Source: Mycosphaerella arachidis
Taxonomy: Eukaryota > Ascomycota > Dothideomycetes > Mycosphaerellales > Mycosphaerellaceae
Assembly: GCA_001297265.1 (NCBI GenBank)
Contig: LIHB01000006.1
Span: 602,261-666,260, forward strand
DNA length: 64,000 nucleotides
Direction of reading: 5' to 3'
Shown here piece after piece: positions 10,816-22,469 of the stretch. Positions within the stretch are counted from its first letter, which is position 1. Each line of letters begins with the position of its first letter. The notes under the pieces were generated by a model that worked only from the letters and a program-made list of their open reading frames with translations, was not told the origin of the DNA and did no database searches. Both the position numbers and the translations under genes were made by a program.

Positions 10816-13800
10816 ATGGACGCTGATCCGTGGCTGTGGTCAGCCGATCAGGTGGCCCAATTCTTTCGCACTGAAGCGGCAGGTATCATCGAAGACAAAC
10901 CGAACAGTCAACTGCCAGACTTAGCATCGCTCGCACAGAGACTACACGACGAAGGTGTCGCAGGAGCTGACTTGCTGACTCAAGTCGACTCGAACGTCTT
11001 GAAGGAGGACTGCGGCATCCGCCAAATAGGCAAGCGGAGCTCCGTGCTTTACTGTATCTCTCGCCTTCGAGTGCAGTCCGATGGGTATCAAACGAAGGAC
11101 AGCGCTCCGGGCATCCAAACTCCACAATCTCTCAACGTCGCGCCTCCGCAGCCGCCGAGTCTTCTGCAGCAACCACTCCCCGCCGCCCCAGCGCTAGAGT
11201 CTCCCGGACAGCATGTTCGTTCTGGTGAAGCTGCGGTCCACGATCGGAATGGCCGGAAGCGCCGCAAGCTCGACCTCAGCAGACCTGTTGAAAAGCCTCC
11301 CACAGACGGTTTCCTGACCGATTCCGGAATGCCAGTGGACAGTCTGTTCTACGGTAAGACACAACTTAGCCGTGAAATTGGCGACCTGGAACCTTCTGGA
11401 GTGATTGAACATAGCCACGTTGAGTCAGACTCGGGTTTGGAGGTGTTCCAGGTCATGCCAAGCGGACATCCAGCCGGTGATGTGCAATACGTCTACCGGC
11501 AAGTCAAGCATCTCTTCGTGAACGATGCGAGCAAGACAATCAGACGCCGTGGGCGCGATGCAGTCGCCATTCTACCATATCGGGAGCACCTCCTTCCTGA
11601 GGGGAAGGCCGTATCAGCGACGGTGTTTGTGCCTGACGATGATGTCGAAGATGGTGCCATCGCAGTCCGTGAGAACGCTGCGTTTCTGGATGAAGAAGTT
11701 GATTACTACAACGGATCCGAGGCACAACATACTGATGGCACTTGGGACTATCTCACCAAGAACTGGAAGAGCAACCCAGAGGATGAGCTCCTGCCCGAGT
11801 ACGGCCAATCCGATGACGAAGACAACGAGATGCCCTCAGACCTCGAGCATGAGGTGGACGAAGAAGAAGCAGAGAGGCAAGAGGAGGCTGCAGATAAGCC
11901 AGGTAAAGAGGACATGGAGAGGATCATGGAAGAGTCTATTGAGGCTCTTGTGCAGACATGGAAAGAGAAGAAGCTGCCACGGCTTGAGGATAAGCAAGCC
12001 TGGACAATTTGGAAGAAGATGCGTGGCAGCAAGGCTGTCCGCGATGGGCTTATTGCTGGCGCCCGTCAACAAATCCGCGGCTTCGATGAGCGACTAAAGA
12101 AGCAAAAGCGATGGATTATGGACGAGACCTGGACCAACGCGGATAAGCTGAGAGAGCAGTGTCAAATCATGGAAGCGACTGTCGAGGATCGTGAATACCA
12201 ACTCTGGAAGATTGAGGTGTGGCACCGTAAACAAGAGCCGTTTCATGTTGTAAGACATGGCTATCACTCCGCCTCCGATCATGCCAAGCAGCCGACTGCT
12301 CATGGCTCTGGCTTCGTGCTTCAGCCTGGTGACCGACTCAGTGTTGAGCCTGCCGAAATCAGAGAGGAGGAAGTTTTTCACACTCCTGAAGGCAGCCAGG
12401 CGGGAAAGCACGACGATCATGGCGAACAAGCTGACGACGAGAAAGATGCTGCTGGTGATGATATGGATCTTGACCTCCCCAACGACAACTTCATTGTCCA
12501 TGAGTCCTCATCGGATGCGATCTCAGATGGCCCGAACAATTCAGATGTGTCCATCCCACCCTCTATTCGGAAGGACAATGGCTCGCGCGGACCATCATCG
12601 AGCCCTCGTCGTAGTCGGGAGCAGACCATAAGCGAGAATTCCGACTCTGACTCTGACCCGCTGCCAGAGTTGCCTAAAATGCCAAAGAGCTCCACCCAGC
12701 GGGCGAAATTGGATTTGCTCAAGACACCGACGAAGAGGCCTGCTTTCTCTAACAGTCATGACAATCCTGTGGTCCTTTCTTCGGATTCAGAAACACCACT
12801 GTCGAAGTCTGCCGGCAAGAAGAAGGGAGCCGCTCGTAAACCCATCTTCAGCTCCGACCCTCTCTCCGACAAAAAAGCCGACGTTGACTCGTGGGACATC
12901 AGCTTGCTCGTCGCGCAAGGCGACAGAAAGCGTCTACTCATCAAGCTGCTCGCCGGGCTTGAATCTACTAAGAGGAAGCTCATCCTGACGACCATCTCGA
13001 GGCTGCGGATGCCCAATTTCCGACCAGCCCTCCGAGCTGCGCTTAAGTTTCTTCGGCAAGATCTGTCATTCACTGGCTCTGACGAGCAGACCAGCGTATG
13101 CTCACTCTGCGGACGACTATGGATTGCTTCCTGGTTGTTGATGCCTTCGGTGGTGACAGGCGTGACGGAGCGCCCGGTTCCGTGGGCTAAATTTGAGGAT
13201 GACCCCATCGCGCTGCTCACATTCACCAATCTGCTGGAGCAAGTCTTGCGCAAGAACGACTCGGATCTCTTCAATCCGCCAAAAACAAAGCCCCAGTCGA
13301 AGACGTCCAGTTCCACACTAGGATCGTCTCCAAAGAGCGTCATTGACCTTCGCAGCGATGAAGAGCTCAGTGAAGATGAGTACCAGCGCCTCTTGAAGGA
13401 CACACCGCGCAAGAAGCGCAAGCGCAAAGTCAAGGAAAGCGTATCTGCTGTTCAATCGCAACACAATGCGGCAAAGCGTATGGAGCGCTATCGGAAGACG
13501 CAGACATCGGACTCCCAGCAACTGGTGGCTATGGTGCAACGCGATCCGACAAACTCGAAGATCTCTATCAATCCCGCTAAGAACGAGGACGAAGAGTCCA
13601 TTTTCGTCCACCAGCCCATCGCTCAAGTCATGAAGGGCCATCAGATCGACGGCGTCCGATTCATGTGGCGAGAGATCACCGCTGACGATGGCGATGGGAC
13701 CGAACCGCAAGGTTGCTTGCTGACCCACACCATGGGTCTCGGCAAGACCATGCAGACCATTGCAGTCCTTGTGGCTGTGAATGAAGCAGCTCAGTCGGAT

Positions 13801-15912
13801 AGCCTGAAAGTCTCCACCCAGTTGCCACCCCAGCTACGACTCAACGCTGAGCGCGGACGTCAGCTTCGCATGCTGGTATTATGTCCACCAACGCTAATAG
13901 AGAACTGGCGCAAGGAGATCAAGAAATGGGCTGGCACTGCACTGCCGAATGTCTTCTGCATTGAATCCGGTAGTAACAAGAATCATCTGGACGATATGCG
14001 GACCTGGTACCGTATTGGTGGTGTACTGATCATCGGATATGAACTATTTCGCAACAAGGTCCACCGGAAGGAGTCCAAGAATGCGAAGACAAACCTGGCC
14101 AACAACCACAATGGTGCAGAGATTGACGAATGCCTTCTCCGCGGTCCTGAACTTGTCGTTGCGGACGAAGTACACAATCTGCGAAACAAAAACGCCAGAT
14201 CTCTGGCCGTGGAAGGTATCGAGACCCAGAGCAGGATTGGCCTCAGCGGCACGCCATTAAGCAACAATGTCGATGAGGTCTATGCGTTGATCTCCTTCGT
14301 GTCTCCTGGCTATCTCGGCGAAACAAAGGAGTTCAAGGCGCATTACGCAGAGCCAATCCAGAATGGCCTCTACGATGACAGCTCGGCGTATGAGAAGCGA
14401 AAGTCGCTGATGAAGCTGAGAGTCCTTCACGAACGCATCGAGCCCAAGGTCAATCGCGCTGACATCAACTCCCTGCGTGGTTTCATTCCACCAAAGACTG
14501 AATTTGTCCTGACGCTGCCTCTCACCTCAATCCAGCAGACAGCCTACGGCAGGTTCGTGTCAGCTGTGCTCGGTGACAGGAAGAACGAAAAAGCTAGTCA
14601 GGTTCAGATATTTTCCTGGCTGGACATACTAGGACTGCTTACAACGCACCCGCTAGCTTTCAAGAAGAAGTTGCTTAAGCCGGTCGTGAAGAAGGCTCGC
14701 GGACGAGCTACAACACCGCCGGCTAGCTCGGTATCGGACAACGGTGGCGTTGAAATTGACGAGACTGCCGATCTTGCAGATCAGGCCGTGTTGAATCTCG
14801 GCTTCTCACAAGAAACTGTCGATGAGATTGTTGATGGAATCACGGACGAGCTGGAGGTGCAGAACTCTGCCAAAATGACTCTGCTTCTCAACATCTTGCA
14901 GCTGTCTGCGGCTTGTAACGACAAGGTGCTCGTGTTCTCAGGCAGTCTGGGCACACTCGACACGGTTCAGCAGATTCTTGCAGACATAGGCATGGAATGC
15001 GGCCGCATAGATGGTAAAGTCCCGCCTTCCAAACGACTTCAGCTCATCGCAGAATTTGACAAGAGCTCGACTATGAATGTCTTGCTCTGCTCGACCAGGG
15101 CAAGCGGCGTGGGTCTCAACATCCAGGGTGCGAATCGTGTTGTCATCCTTGACTTTGGCTTCAATCCAACACACGAGGAGCAGGCAGTCGGCCGTGCTTA
15201 CCGCCTTGGCCAGCAGAAACCGGTCTTTGTGTACCGCATGGTTATGGGCAGCACTTTTGAAGAGCACATCTATAACAAGCAGCTCTTCAAGCAGAGTCTC
15301 TTCCAGCGAGTCGTCGATCGAAAGAATCCGCGCCGTGTTGCCAAGAAGAACACACGAGAGTTCTTGTTCGAGCCGCAGCACGTGTGTCAAAAGGATATCT
15401 CGAAGTGGCTTGGCAAGGATGCCAAAGTCCTTGATCTGGTCTTGAAGCGGGAACTCAAGTCGACTGAGAATGCAGGCACTGGAGACACGCTCATCCGCGA
15501 CCTTACAACCTACGAGACTTTACAGGAAGATGCCGGAGACGAACAGTTCACCGAGCAGGAGAAGCGGGAGATCCAAGAAGAGATCGAGGCAGGCAAGCGT
15601 GGCGTCTTCTTCCGTCCTGCGAACAGCGCCTTTCAAGCCGGACCGGCGCCATCAAGTACTGCTCCAGCATCAGGAGTGCACGCTAAGAACGTACGAGTCA
15701 CCAATATACTTCCCAAGCAGAATAGTCGCCGCTCGGTTTTGGGAGGCAAGCCAGGTCGTCCTCCGTCCGCCGATGAGCACGGCATAATGGCACCTCCTGG
15801 ATCGGCTAGGCCAGCAGCTACAGTGCCCGTGCCGCACGGTCTGCCAACAATCTACCCACCCCCTGCGAAGATTCCCAACCAGCGACAGCAACGCTCACCT
15901 GGCCAGAACTAG
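10816..15912 (+). CDS. SNF2-family ATP-dependent remodeller/translocase with N-terminal SAM domain (ATRX/RAD54-like)
   Basis: A single exon of 1698 codons from the ATG at 10816 (MDADPWLWSADQV). Residues about 4-85 look like a SAM domain (W-S-x-D-Q-V...LLTQV...LKEDCGI...R..VLYCISRLR). The middle 850 residues are acidic and Ser-rich with basic, nuclear-localisation-like runs. The helicase core starts near residue 930: Walker A MGLGKT at 973-978, motif II DEVH at 1117-1120, SGTPLS near 1145. The second lobe has motif V (STRASGVGLN) and motif VI QAVGRAYRLGQ at 1456-1466. The insert spacing and motif VI place it in the RAD54/ATRX/ARIP4 branch, which moves on DNA and remodels nucleosomes. The DEAH box is DEVH, unlike the DEGH of animal ATRX. 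The frame is open upstream to 10498, but that extension is not protein-like. The target process (heterochromatin or repair) is inference. Confidence 0.88.
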   Translation: MDADPWLWSADQVAQFFRTEAAGIIEDKPNSQLPDLASLAQRLHDEGVAGADLLTQVDSNVLKEDCGIRQIGKRSSVLYCISRLRVQSDGYQTKDSAPGIQTPQSLNVAPPQPPSLLQQPLPAAPALESPGQHVRSGEAAVHDRNGRKRRKLDLSRPVEKPPTDGFLTDSGMPVDSLFYGKTQLSREIGDLEPSGVIEHSHVESDSGLEVFQVMPSGHPAGDVQYVYRQVKHLFVNDASKTIRRRGRDAVAILPYREHLLPEGKAVSATVFVPDDDVEDGAIAVRENAAFLDEEVDYYNGSEAQHTDGTWDYLTKNWKSNPEDELLPEYGQSDDEDNEMPSDLEHEVDEEEAERQEEAADKPGKEDMERIMEESIEALVQTWKEKKLPRLEDKQAWTIWKKMRGSKAVRDGLIAGARQQIRGFDERLKKQKRWIMDETWTNADKLREQCQIMEATVEDREYQLWKIEVWHRKQEPFHVVRHGYHSASDHAKQPTAHGSGFVLQPGDRLSVEPAEIREEEVFHTPEGSQAGKHDDHGEQADDEKDAAGDDMDLDLPNDNFIVHESSSDAISDGPNNSDVSIPPSIRKDNGSRGPSSSPRRSREQTISENSDSDSDPLPELPKMPKSSTQRAKLDLLKTPTKRPAFSNSHDNPVVLSSDSETPLSKSAGKKKGAARKPIFSSDPLSDKKADVDSWDISLLVAQGDRKRLLIKLLAGLESTKRKLILTTISRLRMPNFRPALRAALKFLRQDLSFTGSDEQTSVCSLCGRLWIASWLLMPSVVTGVTERPVPWAKFEDDPIALLTFTNLLEQVLRKNDSDLFNPPKTKPQSKTSSSTLGSSPKSVIDLRSDEELSEDEYQRLLKDTPRKKRKRKVKESVSAVQSQHNAAKRMERYRKTQTSDSQQLVAMVQRDPTNSKISINPAKNEDEESIFVHQPIAQVMKGHQIDGVRFMWREITADDGDGTEPQGCLLTHTMGLGKTMQTIAVLVAVNEAAQSDSLKVSTQLPPQLRLNAERGRQLRMLVLCPPTLIENWRKEIKKWAGTALPNVFCIESGSNKNHLDDMRTWYRIGGVLIIGYELFRNKVHRKESKNAKTNLANNHNGAEIDECLLRGPELVVADEVHNLRNKNARSLAVEGIETQSRIGLSGTPLSNNVDEVYALISFVSPGYLGETKEFKAHYAEPIQNGLYDDSSAYEKRKSLMKLRVLHERIEPKVNRADINSLRGFIPPKTEFVLTLPLTSIQQTAYGRFVSAVLGDRKNEKASQVQIFSWLDILGLLTTHPLAFKKKLLKPVVKKARGRATTPPASSVSDNGGVEIDETADLADQAVLNLGFSQETVDEIVDGITDELEVQNSAKMTLLLNILQLSAACNDKVLVFSGSLGTLDTVQQILADIGMECGRIDGKVPPSKRLQLIAEFDKSSTMNVLLCSTRASGVGLNIQGANRVVILDFGFNPTHEEQAVGRAYRLGQQKPVFVYRMVMGSTFEEHIYNKQLFKQSLFQRVVDRKNPRRVAKKNTREFLFEPQHVCQKDISKWLGKDAKVLDLVLKRELKSTENAGTGDTLIRDLTTYETLQEDAGDEQFTEQEKREIQEEIEAGKRGVFFRPANSAFQAGPAPSSTAPASGVHAKNVRVTNILPKQNSRRSVLGGKPGRPPSADEHGIMAPPGSARPAATVPVPHGLPTIYPPPAKIPNQRQQRSPGQN

Positions 15913-16229
15913 TATGCTGCTGCCGGCCGAGCGCTGCAGCAGCCGAAACCGCCATGGCCGCACTGAACGGGTGGCGGTGGCGCAGCCCTAGAATGAATGC
16001 ATGAATGAATGCTTTTTGGACTTCAGCAGAGATACCCTATGTCTTGAATAGCTCGAAAGGAAGGACAGTATGATGATATGAAACTCTCTCTCTTTCGTCT
16101 TACCGTGCACTGATAGCCGCATCTGCTGAACATCACTACTTGACGATGCGCGTGAAAGCTTAATGCGTAAAAGTGACAGAAACCTTACATGCCATATCTC
16201 ATCTACGTATACATACAACGCCATGCACA
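15913..16229. other. Convergent 3' spacer
   Basis: 317 bp between two convergent stop codons. It should contain the 3' UTRs of the SNF2 gene and of the Na+/H+ exchanger. There is a short ATGA/ATGC-rich run near 15990-16015 and no coding signal. Confidence 0.5.
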
Positions 16230-18372
16230 TCATGAGGAGCCTCCCTGCCCATTCCCACCCCCACTTCCATGCCCTTTACTATGCCCACTCGCCCCGCCAG
16301 GATCAAGAAGTAAATGCGGCTTAAGAAAGCCCTCGTCAAGACGATTGAACAACGTCCCAGCATCTTCCTGCGTAGCCTGCATGATCTGCGACAGCGCGCC
16401 ACGGACGTTCAGATGACTTGCCGCAGCTTCGTTGGCTCGCGTCCCGGAGACAGGATACGAGGCATCGTCGTCGTTGGGAGTCTGTCGTGAAGGTGAGCGT
16501 CGTGCTGCGGGAGGGAGGTCAAGATCGTCGGTCTCGAAATCGGAGAGGGTACTTTCGTCTTCTTGGTAGAGGAGGCCGCGTTCTGCTTGATCTGCGGTGC
16601 GGACGCGGGAGCTGTTGCGACGTCCGAGGTCGTGGGGACCGCCTGAGCCGGGTGGTGTGCGGATTCCGTGGGCGGAGCTGTATGTTGCCGTGCCGGCGCG
16701 ACTGCGGTCTTCGCCGACGTTGTCGAGGTTTATGTTCCCATTGCCGAAGCCGACGTTGCTGACTTTGGGCGTGTGGCCGTATGCTGAGCCGTTGCGCTTG
16801 GCCCAGGTATTGCTTCCTTGTGGCACGGGCTCGATGTCGAATTCGTCGTCGCTGTCGATCTCTTCGACTACGCCTGTTCGGATGTTGAGGATCTCGAGCA
16901 TGCGTGCGGTAGTGCCGCCGAAGATGATGACTGTTAACACGACCGTGACCAGAACTGTAGCTCGTAATGCGCGACTGTCTTTGCCTGAAAGTCCTGCTGC
17001 TAGGGCCACGCCTACAGCTCCGCGAAGTCCCGCCCAGAAGAGCATTATTCTCCAGTTCGGTGGGATTTCCTCGGCGAGGCTTTGTTGTCCTCTCCTCCGT
17101 GCTCTTGTGCGGATAACCCAGTTGATCAAGGCGCTGAGTGGAAAGACTGCACACCATCTCGCAACACAGATTCCGATGAGAGTGATGAGAATGAAGAGGG
17201 GTTTGTATTCAAGCTCACGTTCAGTGAAGAGGGAGAGTCCGAGGTAGATGAAGATGAAGTTCTCTGTGAGTTGGGCCATGAGGGAAAAGGTAAACTTGGT
17301 GGTGAGTTGGGTTCGGCGCGACATGTTGTGATAGGCGTAGTGCTTGAGACATATTCCGCAGAATAAGAGTGCGACGATACCTGGGAGATAATGTTAGCTG
17401 GTGTCCAGTACCCTCCACCAACCTCATCTTACCACTCATGTGTATAGCATTCGCAAAGAAGTAAGAAGCGTATGCGATCAGAAAGATGAGACAGCTCTCG
17501 ATCTTTGGATCCCTCCTCACATGTGTGAACTTGAGCAACAAGCTGGTGGCCAGCCCAATCAGGATTCCAATCAACAAGCTGCCAAAGAAGACCAGCAAGA
17601 AGACTCCGATACTCTCGAATAGACTCAAGATTGTAAGCTTGCCCGCCTCTTCTCCTGCTCTATACTTTTGCGCCGTCTCGAATAGAACGATAGCGATCGC
17701 ATCGTTCAGGATGCTCTCTCCAAAGATGACAGTGTATAGCTTCGGGTCCACCTTGTATGTATTGAAGATGGCCAGAATCGTGACGGGGTCCGTTGCGGAC
17801 AGTGTTGCACCAACCGAGATCGCTTCGACGAAGGAGATGTTCAGGCCTTCCAGCGGTATGCGCGTCCAGAGCCATAAGATCACGCCCAGCACGATTGCCG
17901 ATATGAAGGTTCCAGCGAACGCAAAGGTCAAGATACTGCCAATGTTGCGGAAGAAGTTGCCCTGCGTGACCCATCAGCACCGTCCATTCGCACCAAACTC
18001 ACCGATACCCACCTGATGTAACTCATATCCACTCGCCAAGATGATCGGCGGCAGCAGCAGATTGAAAAAGAACTGGTAATCGAACGTAACCACATCCAGC
18101 ACCGAATTCACGCTCGTCAATCGCAGTATCAACCCAATCACCATTCCCGCAAAGATGGATATGACCGTCTCATGCACCGCCTGGATCTTCTTTGACCGGA
18201 GGATGTAGCTCATGAAGAAGGCCATGATCAGCAAGACGATCAGGATGAGGAGGGCCCATGATGAGTATATCTCTTTCTGGCCTGCTTCGGGGTTCTCGTC
18301 GTCGTCGGCGTCGGAAGTTTGGCGTTTGGCTAAGGCGGTGGCGCCTTGCGCGAAGTAGTGGGGGAAGCCCAT
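16230..18372 (-). CDS. Na+(K+)/H+ exchanger, NHE/NHX (CPA1) family
   Basis: Three exons: 18372..18013, 17961..17433, 17380..16230; total 2040 nt, 679 aa; introns 51 and 52 bp, phases consistent. The protein has about twelve hydrophobic helices up to residue 460. Family signatures are FFFNLLLPPIILASGYEL (the amiloride-site region), ISVGATLSATDPVTILAIF, FGESILNDAIAIVLFE and FWAGLRGAVGVALAAGLSG. The acidic ND pair in GESILNDA is the cation/proton site. The hydrophilic tail of about 220 residues is Ser/Asp/Gly-rich and ends in a Gly/Ser run. This fits endosomal/vacuolar NHX-type exchangers, which swap lumenal H+ for Na+ or K+ using the gradient made by the V-ATPase (subunit A of which is encoded at 54997-58342). 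Organellar location is inferred from family similarity, not from a targeting motif. Confidence 0.92.
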
Positions 18373-19162
18373 GGTGGGTGGGAGGTTGTTATTGCTGCAC
18401 CATGCTCGGGCTGCGTTGCAGACACGATCGGTCTGTGGAGGGATTGGTCGCAAGGCCCGTTATGTTCAGGGGAACCGTGGCGCGAGGTATTGGACAGTCG
18501 AGTTGTGACTTATGGCGATGGGTAGGCTGCGGCTTACGCTGTGGATGGTCGTCGACAATGCTTCGGCTTTGGAGTGAGTAGCTTGCTATCCGGCACATGC
18601 TCGCGCGAACACCAGAAGGACAAGTAGCGCGCACTCGCTTAAAGTTGGTGCCGATTCCATCACGCGCGACGGCAGTGTCCGTCTGGAGACAAGGCCCGAG
18701 CCAGCGGTTCACGAGCCCCACAGTTTCGTCATCGGGGGTATCTGCTCCTGGAATCGAGTGGTCTGGTCAGGCACAAAATGCAGCTTTCCTGCCTTCTGCA
18801 TGCACGCCTTAGGTGTCAGAGCTACGAAAACGTGTCGTCAGCGTCAACACATTCCCTTCATACATAAGCTCCCGTGGCCACGCGACTTTCGATCGATGAA
18901 CCATTGGATTCGGCAGCCACGCTATACTTGTCGCCTGCCTCGTGACTCTTTTTCAGCCTGCCAGGCCTGCCCATCGCGTGATTCTGTTTGCGTGCATCTG
19001 ACAGAACCGTCTTCCCCCGTCCAACACCGCACACACCTGAGCCTGCGTGCCACTTGGCGAGCGATGTGACAAGGAGCATGCCCGTAAAACAGGCCAGCAC
19101 CAGACTTCTCTTTGTCTTCCGCAACGCATACCTGCCGCCCTAGCACCTACAACGCCCATACC
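18373..19162. promoter_or_regulatory. Divergent spacer between the Na+/H+ exchanger and the sugar carrier
   Basis: 790 bp between divergent start codons, expected to hold both promoters and 5' leaders. I see no coding signal and no regulatory word I can name with confidence. Confidence 0.4.
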
Positions 19163-21332
19163 ATGGACCTTCCCGATCCCTCTCCAGGCTCGTCGCCGTC
19201 GCGGCGAGCCTCACACCTAGACACGGCAGCACACGGCGTACCATCACACCCTAAGCATGTCTCGTGGAGGCGCGAATCCAGACCATCTCTGACAAGAGAC
19301 GAACCACGGCGAAATTCAAAACAGTTTTCGACAGGCAATGGACACATTAGGCGTAGCGTCGACTTTGTCAAGGCAGACGACGAGTTTAACGAGTCATCGC
19401 CACTACTTCTCCCACGTAAGAGTGAAGAGGTCGAAGCGTTACCGCCACTCACCGAGGTCTTTAGCCCGGATGCAAGCAGTGGAGAGTCGTCATGGGACGT
19501 GGACATGGGCACGAAAGAGGAAAGCAAGAGTACAGGATACATGATACTGTTGACCATATCCTTCCTTGGGTGAGTTGTCTCGGTGATGGAGCCGGTACTC
19601 TGGTTGGCCCGACCGCAACACCGCAGCTTCGCTAACATCGTGTTGTAGTCTTCAAATAGCTTGGTCTGTCGAAATGTCAAATGGCTCGCCATATCTCCTC
19701 AGTCTTGGAGTATCGAAAAGTATGCTAGCACTTGTGTGGATTGCTGGTCCACTTTCTGGAACTCTGGTTCAGCCCTACGTCGGCATCAAGTCCGACAACA
19801 TGCAGTCGAGATGGGGCAAACGCAGACCATTCATTGTCGGAGGCGCAATCGCTACCATCGTGTCGCTGATGATATTGGCATGGACACGCGAGATTGTTGG
19901 TGGGTTCCTGTCGATCTTTGGTGTGCCAAGAGATAGCTCCGGAACTGCCACGTGCTCCATCATGCTGGCTGTTCTGATGATCTACATTCTGGACTTCAGT
20001 ATCAATGTCATCCAGGCAGCCATCAGAGCATTCCTTGTCGACAGTGCTCCTACACATCAACAGGATACTGCCAACGCCTGGGCTAGTCGTCTCAGCGGAA
20101 TAGGCAACATCACTGGGTATCTCTTCGGCTATGCCAATTTGCCAAAGTATCTCTGGTTCTTTGGCGATACGCAGTTCAAAGTTCTTTGTGTCATTGCATG
20201 CTTAGTCTTGACCATCACTGTCGCCATTTCAGTCACCTCCGTGGGCGAGCGAGACCCTCGGCATGATGGCAAGCCTATGAATCAGAAAGGTGGCGTGGTC
20301 GCGTTCTTCAAGCAGCTGTTTCGGTCGATCAAGAAGTTGCCGCCGCAGATCAAGAGCGTGTGTATCGTTCAGCTGGCGGCATGGATCGGCTGGTTTCCAT
20401 TCCTGTTCTACATCACGACTTACATCGGCGAGCTCTACGTTGAACCAATCTTTAGAGAGAAGGGACCAGATCTGACTGATAAGGATATAGATGAGGCCTG
20501 GGAACATGGCACAAGAGTTGGAACGTTTGCACTGCTGATTTACGCTATCGTCTCATTTCTGGCGAGCGTCACCATTCCATGGTTCGTGGCGAGCTCCTAC
20601 GCCCCTGAGAATCCTCACGACACACCAAGAACCCCAGGCACACCTATGGCGAGGACTCCCGGAACGCCTATGACTGACTTGACACCTCGCCATATTGGGG
20701 ACGGCGGTGATGGCTACTTTGGTATCAGAGCATCCGGTGCAGCCGATGCACGCTCAACCAAGAGCACCTTGGCGCAAAACGCCAAGAAATGGTTCACAAA
20801 GAAGCGAGGAAGGTCACTTGCAATCCCATGGCTCACCCTCAAACGCGGCTGGCTGCTCTCCCACATCATGTTCGCAATCCTCATGTGGCTTACGTTCATC
20901 GCCAAAAACACCACTGTTGCCACCGTCCTAGCAGGTCTAGTAGGCATCCCATGGGCGATGACAATGTGGGCACCCTTCGCACTCATTGCAGCAGAAATCT
21001 CCAAGCGTGAGAACATCCGACGAGGTATCATCAAACCACCACCGACCCGCGACGGCGAACTCCTTGCTAGGGGCGAGGACACTAGTGACGGCGCAGATCA
21101 GGCTGGCGTAGTGCTGGGAATTCACAATGTTGCGATCGCGGCACCTCAGGTCATTGCTACGCTCATCAGCAGCGCTATCTTCAAGGCCTTGCAGAAGCCG
21201 AGAGGGAGTGTGGGTGATGATAGTGTGGCATGGGTATTGAGGTTCGGAGGCATTCTGGCGCTGGTTGCGGCGTGGTTGACGAGGAGCATCAGGGAAGAGG
21301 ATGATCCTGAGGATGCGAAACCGCATTGGTAG
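19163..21332 (+). CDS. Sucrose/alpha-glucoside-type MFS transporter (SUT/SLC45 family)
   Basis: Two exons, 19163..19569 and 19649..21332; total 2091 nt, 696 aa. The 79-bp intron has GTGAGT donor, GCTAAC branch and TAG acceptor and falls inside the first helix (SFLG-LQIAWSVEMS). The first 125 residues are polar and Ser/Arg-rich. Twelve membrane segments follow. The SUT/SLC45 signature RWGKRRPFIVGGA sits after helix 3, and the hallmark SVEMSNGSPYLLSLG in helix 1. A cytoplasmic loop of about 130 residues between helices 7 and 8 carries a Thr-Pro-Gly repeat (TPGTPMARTPGTPM). Relatives in fission yeast and plants are proton-coupled disaccharide importers at the plasma or vacuolar membrane; the exact sugar is not predictable here. 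Confidence 0.92.
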
Positions 21333-22469
21333 ATTGGGAGGATACTTGTTTGTTCTCTTGCATAGATGGGCACGTTGGAGTAGTCGCCCCGCAGCGAAAG
21401 AGCTGGCGCGTGGCTTTTGCTGTTGAGCGAGCGCTGGCGTTTAGGTGCCGGGTTCGCTGAGATGAAGAGATGAATACGAGAATATGATCTGTGGCGCTAT
21501 GATTCCATGTTTGATTTCTGTCCGGCGTGCCTGCGCTCTGAGGTTGAGAAATGTGAGAAGATTGCAGGGAGGCGCGCGAATTGACAACAACCTGATCACT
21601 TCTTCCAAGCTCTGACCACACCTCCACCTTCCAACCAGCCCGCCATTTTGGGCCCACGAAAGATGGGCATAGTCCCCTTGGACGAGGTTCCCGTGCACGA
21701 CCGTGACAGATACATCACGAACAAGGAAGAAGCGCCTGGCCGAAAACTTGACACTGGACGAAGCCAGAAAGTCGCGTAGGCAACGAGAAGAAGAGCAGAG
21801 GTCTCGAGCGTGACGCCGCCATGAGCGACGCCAGAGAGAGGGAGCAGGACGCAAAGCGTGCACGAGAGACACAGAAGGGTTCGCAAACATCAAGGTCCAG
21901 CGCGTCGCACATTTCATCAGGCAACGAGCAACGGAGCGTGATGCACATAGCGATCGTATCGGTCTCAGTTAGACCAGTCCCTCGAGGCAATCATGAAGGA
22001 ACAGACTGCTCGATAGGCGTAGGGCTCTCGAGTTGTGAGACATGCTGGGCCTGACGGGTGCGTCAGACGATCGAACGTACTGACGGTAGCACATGGCAAG
22101 ATCTTTGAGTCGCTTATGGCGATTTCGATGAACATTCATGGTTCATATGATCGCTTACGCAGTGCTGCATGGCGTGGCGGCTGGTTGTGAGTGGTGGATG
22201 GGATGTACCTTACATTTTACTGCGCGCTTCCCGAACACGCGTAGCTCCAACGTCTAAGACTGTTATTGGCCAAATTAAGCGCGTGCTGACTCAACCTCGT
22301 CAAAATTCCAGCCATGACTATCGCAAAAGCTCCCGTCTCTTTTCTCAAGAACAATTGAGATGCCTTTTCCGGATGCCAAACCATATAGCGACTACTCCTC
22401 AATGCAAAATTAGGATCGCGATTTCGGACCTATAGTGAAAAATCCTCATTTCCCTGCAATAACGCCAAC
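21333..22469. other. Intergenic region upstream of the homoserine kinase fusion gene
   Basis: About 1.1 kb with only short overlapping frames. The last 200 bases carry a CCAAT box in reverse (ATTGG, 22265-22269) and a perfect TGACTCA, both listed or mentioned separately. Nothing else is interpretable. Confidence 0.4.
22287..22293 (+). promoter_or_regulatory. TGACTCA element (Gcn4/CpcA/CPC1-type site)
   Basis: A perfect palindromic TGACTCA lies 177 bases before the start codon of the homoserine kinase-AIR synthetase gene. This heptamer is the established binding site of Gcn4 and its filamentous-fungal counterparts CpcA/CPC1, which induce amino-acid biosynthetic genes under starvation. A reverse CCAAT pentamer at 22265-22269 lies 17 bases upstream. 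The site is read directly; function is inferred from the downstream threonine-pathway gene. Confidence 0.6.
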
